This document shows, in pieces, positions 25,799-33,579 of a DNA stretch of 33,864 nucleotides (positions are counted from its first letter, which is position 1; the number at the start of each line of letters is the position of its first letter). The notes beneath the pieces were generated by a model. That model was not told the DNA's origin. It worked only from the letters and a program-made list of their open reading frames with translations, and made no database searches. The position numbers and the translations under genes are program-made. The DNA comes from an uncultured Bacteroidales bacterium (lineage in GTDB: Bacteria > Bacteroidota > Bacteroidia > Bacteroidales > UBA1715), in assembly GCA_937892155.1 (NCBI GenBank), contig CALAUG010000055.1:1-33864 (forward strand), in the 5' to 3' direction.

Positions 25799-27570
25799 AA
25801 TCTACAAGGTACTCATACCTAATAAAGAAATCGTTCCGTAACGTACTTACGGCATCGCTACTTTCCAACATGGCAATGCAGCTTGCCACGAGTATTGAAG
25901 TTATTATTGCAGGAAACTATGTTTCACCCGATGCAGTTTCGGTTGTAAACCTTTCCATGCCACTGATATCGTTCATCAATGCGGCATACATGCTTCTCGG
26001 TATAGGCGCATCTTTTCGTATATCACGTCAGCTTGGCAACAGCGACTACGAAGGGGTAAAATCAACATTTTCTTGTTCTACAGTTGTCGTCGTGGCATTA
26101 GGCATGATAATCACTATACTTATGTTAGTCTTGTACCCTACAATTGCCCGTATGCTAACATTTGATGAAAAATTGTTGGGTATGTTACAGGAATTCCTTT
26201 CCATTTCTGCTTTTACCCCCATTTTCTTTGTTCTCATGCTTCATTTTAGTGTCTGCTTAAAAAGTATAGGAAATGCAAAACTGATACCACAAGTCACACT
26301 TATTGGAACAATCGTTCAGGTTGCAACAGCACTGTTGGCTGTATGCATTTTCGGGATGGGTATCAAGGGTATTGCCTTGTCTGGATGCGTTGGTATGGCA
26401 ACTCAATCGCTTCTATACTTTTGGAAGGGAGTAATCGGTTCCGAATTGTTGAGTAAATTCTCTTTCCGTTTCAACATCGTCTCAGAAATAAGGGAAAATA
26501 CAAAATTGTCATTGCCTCTGTTCGTTTCGCTCGTCGTTGCGGGATTTGTCTTTATGTCCATAAACAACGTCGTTGCTTCGGCATTGGGGACTGATGGTCT
26601 TAATATCATCTCTGTGTGTGTGCAATTAATGTTTCTTTCCGTCATGCTCATGTCAGGATTTAATAGTGCAATGATGCCAATAGGTAATATGATGATGGGC
26701 GAGGGTGACATTGATGGGGTACGAATGTTGTATGCTTCAGTCATGAGGATGGTGCTTGCTATATTTGTAACGCTGTTTGTCGTCATTATGATATTTCCTT
26801 CGGCCGTGTTGAATATTTTTGGTTTGGATGGGAACACCGTTGAGAATGGAGGAATATACGCCATAAGGATATTTGCCATCTCTATACCTCTGTTAGCATA
26901 TTCAATGATGCGCATGACCTGCCTGATGATTTTGTCGTACAACAAACTGGCATCACTCTCTGCTGCTCTGCGTACGATAATGCAACTTGTGTGTATAATA
27001 CTGATAGCACAAGTCGCACCTCAACATCTGTGGTGGGGGATTCCTGCATCAATTATATTCAACGAGACGTTAATTGCATTTCTCTCTTACCGTATCTATA
27101 AACGTACACCAGGCATAAGTCCGCTGACGCTAATCCCTAAAAGCGCAGATTCTACTATATGGTCGTCATCCTTATCATACGACATGCAATCATTAGGTCA
27201 CATTTTGCGTGTTGCAGAAGATTTTTTGAGAAAGTCGCAGGTAGATGACAGTACGACGTCAAAGCTCATTCTGACGATAGAGGAACTTGCCACCAACATA
27301 ATAAAATTTGCAAACAAAGGAAAAAGCAATCAGAGATTCGACTTGCTTATTCGCATTATGGAAGATAAAATCATCGTATCGTTGAAAGATGACGGAATAC
27401 CGTTCAATCCTATACGGCAAGATGGGTATAATACCATTGAAACTAAATATGTAAACGATCTACTCAACGAAAGTATTGGTCTGCGAATAGTAAACAACAT
27501 CGGATTACATTTGGAACATAGATATATGTACGGTCAGAATATTGTTACCATTCTCTCGTCTGGCAAATAA
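25795..27570 (+). CDS. MATE-family exporter fused to an RsbW-like GHKL ATPase domain
   Basis: 591 aa. Residues 1-~440 are a twelve-helix MATE transporter: LLSNMAMQLATSIEVIIAGNYVSPDAVSVVN in helix 1, LGIGASFRISRQLGN at ~68-82, FSVCLKSIGNAKL at ~151-163. Residues ~455-591 are a HATPase_c domain like anti-sigma-factor Ser kinases: N box IEELATN (495-501), G1 DDGIPFN (532-538), G2 SIGLRIVNNIG (560-570). MATE proteins export small organic molecules by Na+ or H+ antiport; a GHKL module at the cytoplasmic C-terminus is unusual and could regulate transport or phosphorylate a partner. No anti-anti-sigma (STAS) or sigma-factor gene is nearby. The start overlaps the second NRPS by four bases, so it is the last gene of the same transcription unit and presumably exports the product. 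Confidence 0.88.
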   Translation: MKSTRYSYLIKKSFRNVLTASLLSNMAMQLATSIEVIIAGNYVSPDAVSVVNLSMPLISFINAAYMLLGIGASFRISRQLGNSDYEGVKSTFSCSTVVVVALGMIITILMLVLYPTIARMLTFDEKLLGMLQEFLSISAFTPIFFVLMLHFSVCLKSIGNAKLIPQVTLIGTIVQVATALLAVCIFGMGIKGIALSGCVGMATQSLLYFWKGVIGSELLSKFSFRFNIVSEIRENTKLSLPLFVSLVVAGFVFMSINNVVASALGTDGLNIISVCVQLMFLSVMLMSGFNSAMMPIGNMMMGEGDIDGVRMLYASVMRMVLAIFVTLFVVIMIFPSAVLNIFGLDGNTVENGGIYAIRIFAISIPLLAYSMMRMTCLMILSYNKLASLSAALRTIMQLVCIILIAQVAPQHLWWGIPASIIFNETLIAFLSYRIYKRTPGISPLTLIPKSADSTIWSSSLSYDMQSLGHILRVAEDFLRKSQVDDSTTSKLILTIEELATNIIKFANKGKSNQRFDLLIRIMEDKIIVSLKDDGIPFNPIRQDGYNTIETKYVNDLLNESIGLRIVNNIGLHLEHRYMYGQNIVTILSSGK

Positions 27571-27594
27571 CCACTTACTTATTATGCATTACAC

Positions 27595-27630
27595 AAAAAA
27601 GCACTTACAAATTCTTGTAAGTGCTTTTTG
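27595..27630 (+). terminator. Strong bidirectional intrinsic terminator
   Basis: A perfect 10-bp stem, GCACTTACAA (27601-27610) / TTGTAAGTGC (27615-27624), with a 4-base loop, preceded by A6 and followed by T5. It works for the NRPS island on the plus strand and for the lipoprotein on the minus strand, which converge here. Confidence 0.88.
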
Positions 27631-27679
27631 TCTTGATTGTTTGGAAATTATTACGCTTGCAACTAATTGTTGAGCGTTT

Positions 27680-27700
27680 ACTAATTTTACATAAATTAGT
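27680..27700. repeat. Small perfect inverted repeat over the lipoprotein stop codon
   Basis: ACTAATTT (27680-27687) and AAATTAGT (27693-27700) are an 8-bp inverted repeat around a 5-base loop, overlapping the stop of the minus-strand lipoprotein gene. AT-rich, no T tract beyond it; may only extend the termination region. Confidence 0.4.
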
Positions 27701-28469
27701 TGTTCGTGAAATCTCTAAAGTCAATCATTACCTCATTCATTGTAACGATATAATATCCACCATCACCAAATTCTTTTTTGAACATTGTACCTGATGTCTC
27801 TGGCATTTCAACAAAACCAGCATCCTTAAGTTTTTCAGCGTAGCTTGCAAGATATGCTGAAAAATCACCTGTAAGTGCAATTTCATTGTCTTCAACGACA
27901 CGATAGTTTGTAAAATGGAAGTCTGGTGCAGGTATATTGCTTAACCATCCATATTCACTCACAACATCTTCCCAAGTTGCATTTGTTGGTGTTGAATTCG
28001 CTAATCTTTCTCGGTAATCTTCCAACGCAATTTCGTAGTCCGAACTGACGAGGTATTTTTCTGCCATAAATATGAACGTTCCATCTACGTATTCAAGACT
28101 ATACTGACAACCATTGGCTACTTTGTCGGCAAATAAAACTCCAATTCTGTTTACACAAAACTTATCGTCGGCAAGTTTTTGTATGTAAGAATCAAGGTCA
28201 CCGCTCGAAATGTTGTAAGTAAACGATACCATATCAGCTTCTTTGCTATCTTCGTAAGGTGTGTTCAAAATAACAGATCCATCGCTGAATGTGCCATCTA
28301 ATTGGGGGTATGCAGAAAGGAAAGTAGCCTTGCTGGATAGTTGGTCCCATGTACATGATTCATAATTGTCATAGTCGAATCCGTTGTCGTCATCAGAACC
28401 ACACGAAGTGAATGAAACTGCAGCTAATGAAGCTAAGACTAACATTGCAAATAATCTTAATTTTCTCAT
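27696..28469 (-). CDS. Predicted lipoprotein with two internal repeats
   Basis: 257 aa. Signal peptide with lipobox SFTSC (Cys23), followed by GSDDDNG; an acidic stretch right after the Cys fits the lipoprotein export signal of Bacteroidota, so surface display is possible. The mature part seems to hold two copies of a ~100-residue unit. Each starts with TW(D/E)xxxS...LSxxPxxD (CTWDQLSSKATFLSAYPQLD near 40 and ATWEDVVSEYGWLSNIPAPD near 164) and continues to a helix (SGDLDSYIQKLADDKF / TGDFSAYLASYAEKLKDAGF) and a final strand. I do not recognise the domain and assign no function. It follows alaS with 37 bases between them on the same strand and has no clear own promoter. Confidence 0.75.
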   Translation of the reverse strand: MRKLRLFAMLVLASLAAVSFTSCGSDDDNGFDYDNYESCTWDQLSSKATFLSAYPQLDGTFSDGSVILNTPYEDSKEADMVSFTYNISSGDLDSYIQKLADDKFCVNRIGVLFADKVANGCQYSLEYVDGTFIFMAEKYLVSSDYEIALEDYRERLANSTPTNATWEDVVSEYGWLSNIPAPDFHFTNYRVVEDNEIALTGDFSAYLASYAEKLKDAGFVEMPETSGTMFKKEFGDGGYYIVTMNEVMIDFRDFTNN

Positions 28470-28506
28470 AGTTGTAAAATTTTATAGTTAATAATTATTA
28501 AAAATT

Positions 28507-31143
28507 TTATATTTCATTAATTCTGTTTGTAACCAATTGCAATGCTGCAGGAATTCCTTGTGGATTTTTACCACCTGCTGTTGCAAAGAATGGTTGACCG
28601 CCACCGCCACCAGCGATTTCCTTAGCCATCAACGAAATAAGGTCTTTTGCGGTTAATTTGTAGTCGTCAATAACATCTTGCGACATTGCAACGCACACAT
28701 TTGCCTTTCCATCGACATTTGCTGCAAGTGTGATGATGAACGAAGGAAGACTGTTTTTCATTGCAAAAACAACATCTTTCAATGCGTTTGCACTCGAAAC
28801 CGAAATTTCTTTCGTTACAACAGCAATGTTATTTTTCGTTTCTACATTTTTCAACAAATCGTTTGCAAGTTGTTGGGTCTGTTGTTTTTCGAATGCTTCA
28901 AGTTGTTTTTGCAATTTTGCATTGTCTGCAACTAATTGCTCAACTTGTTTCATCAAATTGACAGGATTTTTCAATGTTTCTTTTATAGCAGACAGTGTGT
29001 CAACTTGTTCGAATATGAAATTCTCGGCATTGTCGGATGTAACCGCTTCGATACGACGGATGCCAGCTGCAATAGCGCTTTCCGAAACAATTTTGAAGAA
29101 TCCGATTTTGCCTGTAGAAGCGATGTGCGTTCCACCACACAATTCCATAGATTCGCCGAATTTAATCACACGAACTTTGTCGCCATATTTTTCGCCGAAC
29201 AATGCTTTTGCGCCCATTGCCTTTGCATCGTTGATTGGCATATCGCGGAATTCCTCCAATTGGAAATCATTGCGGATAAGTTGGTTGACGATTTGTTCAA
29301 CTTTACGAATTTCTTCTTCTGTCATTTTTTGGAAATGTGAGAAGTCGAAACGTAACCGTTCTGGTGTAACCAACGAACCTTTTTGTTCTACGTGCGAACC
29401 TAAAACTTGTTGCAACGCAAATTGTAGCAAGTGAGTTGCCGAGTGGTTACATTCTGTCAATTCACGCGATTTTGTGTTGACAATTGCATTGAATTCTGTA
29501 TCAAGATTTTCTGGCAATTTTTCGCATAAATGAACAATCAAACCGTTTTCACGAACAGTGTCAACAATAGTTGTCTTTACGCCGTTTGCTTCAATGTAAC
29601 CTTTATCGCCAACTTGACCACCCATTTCGCCGTAGAATGGGGTTTTGTCGAATACCAATTGGTAGAGCGATTTTCCTTTGGCGGTAACTTGACGATATTT
29701 AACGATAGTGACCATACATTCTTTAGTGTCGTAGCCGACGAATGCATTACCTTGTTCATTTGAAAGAACAACCCAGTCGCCAGTTGAAATGTTTGTAGCC
29801 TGACGTGCGCGCTCTTTTTGTTTATCAAGTTCTTTTTGGAATTCGTCAATGTCAACCTCCATATTTTGCTCGCGTGCAATCAATGTCGTTAAATCAAGAG
29901 GAAATCCGTATGTGTCGTACAAAGTGAATGCGTCAACACCCGAAATTGTTTTTTCTCCTGCTTGTTTAGTTTTTTCAATTTTTGAATTCAACAAATTGAT
30001 ACCAGTTTCAAGCGTTTTCAAAAATGATTTTTCTTCTTCGAAAATAACTTTTGAAATCAATTTTTCTTGGGCAATCAATTCCGGATATGCTTTTCCCATT
30101 GTTGAAATCAAACAAGGAAGAAGGCGATACATAAATGGTTCGTGAAGATTCAAGAATGTGTAACCGTAGCGGACAGCACGACGTAAAATACGGCGGATAA
30201 CGTATCCAGCCTTGATGTTTGATGGTAATTGTCCGTCGGCAATTGCGAACGAAATTGTACGGATGTGGTCGGCAATCACACGCATTGCAACGTCTTGTTT
30301 TGCATCTTTGCCATATTCGGAATTAGAAATGGCGCCGATTTCGCGGATAAGTGGTTGGAATACATCGGTGTCGTAGTTCGATTGTTTTCCTTGAACAACC
30401 ATAGCAAGACGTTCAAAGCCCATACCGGTGTCGATGTGTTTCTTTGGTAACAATTCCAATTCGCCGTTGGCTTTACGGTTATATTGCATGAACACAAGGT
30501 TCCAAATTTCAATTACTTGTGGATGGTCGTGGTTAACCAATTCGTGACCTGGAGTTTTTGCTTTTTCTTCGGCAGAACGAAGGTCAACGTGGATTTCGGA
30601 GCAAGGACCGCAAGGACCAACTTCGCCCATTTCCCAGAAATTATCGTGTTTGTTTCCACGCAAGATTCTTTCGGCAGGAAGATATTGTTTCCAAATATCG
30701 TATGCTTCTTGGTCGAATTCGGTTCCGTCGGTTTTGTCGCCTTCAAATACAGTTGCGTACAAACAATTTTTGTCGATTTTTAAAACTTCGGTAAGATATT
30801 CCCAAGCCCAGCTCACAGCTTCTTTTTTGAAATAATCGCCGAACGACCAGTTGCCGAGCATTTCAAACATTGTGTGGTGGTAGGTATCGTGGCCAACTTC
30901 CTCCAAATCGTTGTGTTTACCAGAAACACGCAAACATTTTTGCGAGTCGGCAATACGCGATTTTGTGATAGGAGAGATACCAAGGAAAATATCCTTGAAC
31001 TGGTTCATTCCCGCATTGGTGAACATCAATGTAGGATCGTTCTTGATGACCATAGGTGCGGACGGCACTACAGTGTGGCCTTTTGAAGCGAAGAAGTCCA
31101 AAAACTTCTGTCTGATTTCGTTGGATGTCATTATATTATTCAT
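28507..31143 (-). CDS. alaS: Alanyl-tRNA synthetase
   Basis: 878 aa; charges tRNA-Ala with alanine in the cytoplasm. Class II catalytic domain: PSAPMVIKNDPTLMFTNAGM (27-46), motif 2 region HTMFEMLGNWSFGDYF (90-105) and motif 3 MGFERLAMVVQG (241-252). Editing domain with the zinc ligands HSATH (567-571) and CGGTH (669-673). C-terminal C-Ala domain with the glycine run GGGGGQPFF near 851. Length is typical. The ATG at 31131 (MTSNEIRQKF) aligns better with family starts than the ATG at 31143; both are possible. It is divergent from the M23 peptidase gene across 76 bases. Confidence 0.97.
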   Translation of the reverse strand: MNNIMTSNEIRQKFLDFFASKGHTVVPSAPMVIKNDPTLMFTNAGMNQFKDIFLGISPITKSRIADSQKCLRVSGKHNDLEEVGHDTYHHTMFEMLGNWSFGDYFKKEAVSWAWEYLTEVLKIDKNCLYATVFEGDKTDGTEFDQEAYDIWKQYLPAERILRGNKHDNFWEMGEVGPCGPCSEIHVDLRSAEEKAKTPGHELVNHDHPQVIEIWNLVFMQYNRKANGELELLPKKHIDTGMGFERLAMVVQGKQSNYDTDVFQPLIREIGAISNSEYGKDAKQDVAMRVIADHIRTISFAIADGQLPSNIKAGYVIRRILRRAVRYGYTFLNLHEPFMYRLLPCLISTMGKAYPELIAQEKLISKVIFEEEKSFLKTLETGINLLNSKIEKTKQAGEKTISGVDAFTLYDTYGFPLDLTTLIAREQNMEVDIDEFQKELDKQKERARQATNISTGDWVVLSNEQGNAFVGYDTKECMVTIVKYRQVTAKGKSLYQLVFDKTPFYGEMGGQVGDKGYIEANGVKTTIVDTVRENGLIVHLCEKLPENLDTEFNAIVNTKSRELTECNHSATHLLQFALQQVLGSHVEQKGSLVTPERLRFDFSHFQKMTEEEIRKVEQIVNQLIRNDFQLEEFRDMPINDAKAMGAKALFGEKYGDKVRVIKFGESMELCGGTHIASTGKIGFFKIVSESAIAAGIRRIEAVTSDNAENFIFEQVDTLSAIKETLKNPVNLMKQVEQLVADNAKLQKQLEAFEKQQTQQLANDLLKNVETKNNIAVVTKEISVSSANALKDVVFAMKNSLPSFIITLAANVDGKANVCVAMSQDVIDDYKLTAKDLISLMAKEIAGGGGGQPFFATAGGKNPQGIPAALQLVTNRINEI

Positions 31144-31174
31144 TATTAATTTTCAGTAAGAAAAGTATAACCCG

Positions 31175-31182
31175 CAAATTTA
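31175..31182 (-). promoter_or_regulatory. -7 element for alaS
   Basis: Minus-strand TAAATTTG fits TAnnTTTG and lies 31 bases before the ATG at 31143. It overlaps the left arm of the inverted repeat at 31179-31199. No -33 TTTG at normal spacing. Confidence 0.4.
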
Positions 31183-31199
31183 GCACAAATTTTGCTAAA
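31179..31199. repeat. Inverted repeat between divergent alaS and M23 genes
   Basis: TTTAGCA (31179-31185) and TGCTAAA (31193-31199) form perfect 7-bp arms around a 7-base AT-rich spacer. The repeat overlaps the alaS -7 element and lies just upstream of the M23 -7 element, so it could be an operator seen by both promoters. No T tract, so not a terminator. Confidence 0.5.
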
Positions 31200-31205
31200 A
31201 TTATC

Positions 31206-31213
31206 TACCTTTG
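31206..31213 (+). promoter_or_regulatory. -7 element immediately before the first M23 gene
   Basis: TACCTTTG fits TAnnTTTG. Only six bases separate it from the ATG at 31220, so a start site about seven bases downstream would give a leaderless or nearly leaderless message. Confidence 0.4.
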
Positions 31214-31219
31214 TCTGAT

Positions 31220-32230
31220 ATGTCCAAAATCAAGAGATATAATCTGAACCCGGAAACGCTGATGTATGAGGTAGTAAAAGTGCCTCGGAAAGAGCGTCTG
31301 TCCAAGATTGCGGTTCTGATGGTGGTGAGCCTCGGCTTCACTGCACTCTATTTCTGGATATATGTGGGCCTGCTCGGATTCGACCCTCCGAAGACAGCCA
31401 TACTCAAAAGGAATAACGCGAAATGGGCATCCAAGCTCGAGGTGATGAACAGGAATCTGGACCAGTACAGTGCAGAACTGAAGGATTTGGAATTGAGGAA
31501 CGAAGACGTGTACAGATCCATTTTCGGAATGAATCCGATACCGGAGGAAGTTCTCAATGCCGGATTCGGAGGCGTGAAGAGATATGCCTATCTGGATGAG
31601 ATTGGGAGCAATTCGGAACTTCGCAATACATATATCAGACTGGATATGCTCACGAAGCAGACTTATGTACAGAGCAAGTCCTTTGACGAGGTGTCTAATC
31701 TTTCAAAACGTGCCGGAGATATGGCATCCTGCATTCCGGCAATTCCTCCTATCATTCCGACGGAGGGTACTTTCCGGGTTTCCAGTCCGTTCGGAACCCG
31801 CAGGGATCCTGTGCATGGCGGATATCGTCACCACGACGGGTATGATTTCGCCATGAAGAAAGGTGATCCTGTATATGCTACGGGTGATGGTGTGATAGAG
31901 AAAACGACATTCCAATTCTTCGGATATGGAAATCAGATTGTGATTGATCACGGTTTCGGATATAAGACCAGATATGCCCACCTCAGTTCCATAAATGTCG
32001 TGGAAGGAATGAAAATAAAGCGAGGCGAGAAGATCGGAGAGGTGGGAAATTCCGGAAAATCCACAGGCCCGCACCTCCATTATGAGGTTATTTACAGGGG
32101 CTCTGCCGTGAATCCGACGAATTTCTTCGATCTTACTATGTCCGACAAGGAATACAAGGATATGATTAAGAAGAAGGAAGACGAGTCGCAGGCTGTGCTG
32201 AATAATGACTTCCATCTAATGGTCAAATAG
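31220..32230 (+). CDS. Membrane-anchored M23 metallopeptidase (first of a tandem pair)
   Basis: 336 aa from the ATG at 31220 (MSKIKRYNLNPETL); a TTG three codons earlier lies within the promoter element. A single membrane helix at ~30-53, then a coiled-coil-like stretch (~65-105), then the LytM/M23 peptidase domain (~185-300). Zinc and catalytic residues are present: HDGYD (His205, Asp209), RYAHL (His254) and HLHYE (His285, His287). It should cut peptidoglycan cross-bridges in the periplasm. In Bacteroidota, an M23 peptidase followed by a MerR regulator is commonly found next to alaS. The second M23 gene starts after one base. Confidence 0.9.
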   Translation: MSKIKRYNLNPETLMYEVVKVPRKERLSKIAVLMVVSLGFTALYFWIYVGLLGFDPPKTAILKRNNAKWASKLEVMNRNLDQYSAELKDLELRNEDVYRSIFGMNPIPEEVLNAGFGGVKRYAYLDEIGSNSELRNTYIRLDMLTKQTYVQSKSFDEVSNLSKRAGDMASCIPAIPPIIPTEGTFRVSSPFGTRRDPVHGGYRHHDGYDFAMKKGDPVYATGDGVIEKTTFQFFGYGNQIVIDHGFGYKTRYAHLSSINVVEGMKIKRGEKIGEVGNSGKSTGPHLHYEVIYRGSAVNPTNFFDLTMSDKEYKDMIKKKEDESQAVLNNDFHLMVK

Positions 32231-32231
32231 A

Positions 32232-33170
32232 ATGCCTCAGTACGAGTTCGACAAAAGTAGTTTTTCATTCAAAAAGACAGGACGCACCATCTGGAGCGTG
32301 CTGCTGACCGTATTGAGGTTTGTTGCGGTGACACTCTTGCTCGCTGTTGTCTATTATTTGGTGTTTGCGATGGTCATCAGCACTGATACTGAGAGGAAAC
32401 TCAGGAGGGAGAACAGGATGTACGAGCGCATCTATCCGCAGATGCTCGAAAGGGAACAGATGCTGGACAAGGTTATCACCGGGCTGCAGGTCAAGGACAA
32501 CGAGATATATCAGGAGATTTTCAGTGCGCAGGCTCCAAGCCTCAATTCGGAGGATGCTTTTGATATTCTTGCCGGGAGTGACACCATTCCGGACAGGAAA
32601 TTGGTCGAATACACTTCCGGTAAAACGGATGATCTGCTTGAGAAATCAAAGAAAGTTGATGAGAGTTTCGCCAGGCTCCTGGAGGTCGGTTCAAAAAGGC
32701 TCCCGCCTCTCAGTCTTCCTTTGAAAAGTGTCTCCTATGCCCAGGTGGGTGCATCCATAGGGCAGAGGATGAATCCGTTTTATAAAGTTCCGTCCCGGCA
32801 TGACGGGCTGGACCTTATTGCTCCTCAGGGGGATCCGGTACTTGCGGCAGCCGACGGCATAGTGTCGGACGTCAATATTTCCAGAAAGGGTCTCGGAAAT
32901 CAGGTGGAGATACGGCACGATGGCGGTTACGTTACGCGTTATGCCCATCTCGGAGATGTCGAGGTGAGGGTCGGGCAGGTTGTAAAGACGGGGAGGAAAC
33001 TCGGTACGGTGGGCATTTCAGGAAATTCATTTGCTCCGCATCTTCATTATGAGGTGCTGAAAGACGGGGAATACCTGGACCCTGTCAATTACTTTTTCGC
33101 TTCGGTGACACCGGACGAATATGTGAAAATGTTGTTTATGTCCGTGACTACGGGCCAGTCGTTGGATTAA
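32232..33170 (+). CDS. Membrane-anchored M23 metallopeptidase (second of a tandem pair)
   Basis: 312 aa. Membrane helix at ~21-50, charged helical linker (~52-150), then the M23 domain with complete zinc/catalytic set: RHDGLD (His190, Asp194), RYAHL (His239), HLHYE (His270, His272). It has the same architecture as the preceding gene but differs strongly in sequence outside the active site, so the two are old paralogues. Only one base separates the genes. Codon use is rich in AGG, GAG, AAG and GTC, unlike alaS and the genes to the left. Confidence 0.9.
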   Translation: MPQYEFDKSSFSFKKTGRTIWSVLLTVLRFVAVTLLLAVVYYLVFAMVISTDTERKLRRENRMYERIYPQMLEREQMLDKVITGLQVKDNEIYQEIFSAQAPSLNSEDAFDILAGSDTIPDRKLVEYTSGKTDDLLEKSKKVDESFARLLEVGSKRLPPLSLPLKSVSYAQVGASIGQRMNPFYKVPSRHDGLDLIAPQGDPVLAAADGIVSDVNISRKGLGNQVEIRHDGGYVTRYAHLGDVEVRVGQVVKTGRKLGTVGISGNSFAPHLHYEVLKDGEYLDPVNYFFASVTPDEYVKMLFMSVTTGQSLD

Positions 33171-33182
33171 AAACCTTTCCAT

Positions 33183-33500
33183 ATGGAGAAACTATACTAT
33201 TCTATCAGTGAAGTCGCACAGATACTCGGGGAGAAAGATTCCCTGGTCCGCTATTGGTCGAACGAATTCCCACGCTTCATAAAGCCGTACCGTAACGCCA
33301 AGGGCAACAGGATGTTCAAGGCGGAAGACATCGAGACACTCAAGCAGATACATTATCTTGTGAAGGAAAAAGGTTACACTCTTGACGGCGCCACAAAATT
33401 CCTTTCTGAAGACCGCGGTACCGTTGACAGAAGGGTCCGCGTACTCAATTCTTTGAAGGACATCAGAAGCCAGCTCGTCGAGGTGATGGAATCGTTATAA
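33183..33500 (+). CDS. MerR-family transcriptional regulator
   Basis: 105 aa. N-terminal winged helix-turn-helix: YYSISEVAQILGEKDSLVRYW (residues 5-25) and the wing RNAKGNRMFKAEDIETLKQI (37-56), then helices KGYTLDGATKFL. The C-terminus is a short helix for dimerisation with no Cys, so a metal sensor is unlikely. It is the small Bacteroidota type seen next to M23 genes near alaS. It lies 12 bases after the second M23 gene, so probably in that operon. Its target and signal are unknown. Confidence 0.88.
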   Translation: MEKLYYSISEVAQILGEKDSLVRYWSNEFPRFIKPYRNAKGNRMFKAEDIETLKQIHYLVKEKGYTLDGATKFLSEDRGTVDRRVRVLNSLKDIRSQLVEVMESL

Positions 33501-33528
33501 TTTTTCATAATGTTTGGGAAAAAATACA

Positions 33529-33536
33529 TAACTTTG
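33529..33536 (+). promoter_or_regulatory. -7 element for the zinc-ribbon gene
   Basis: TAACTTTG fits TAnnTTTG, 43 bases before the ATG at 33580. TTTG at 33513-33516 could be the -33 element, but the spacer (12 bases) is short. Confidence 0.4.
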
Positions 33537-33579
33537 CCTTTCACTACATCCGGCAAAATGAAACAATAAATAAACAGAT

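Noticed and set aside
28730..29434. Long open frame on the plus strand (over 230 codons) opposite alaS
   Set aside because: It is fully antisense to the well supported alaS gene, its translation has no recognisable motif and is rich in Ser, Phe and Cys, as expected from the codon bias of the opposite strand.
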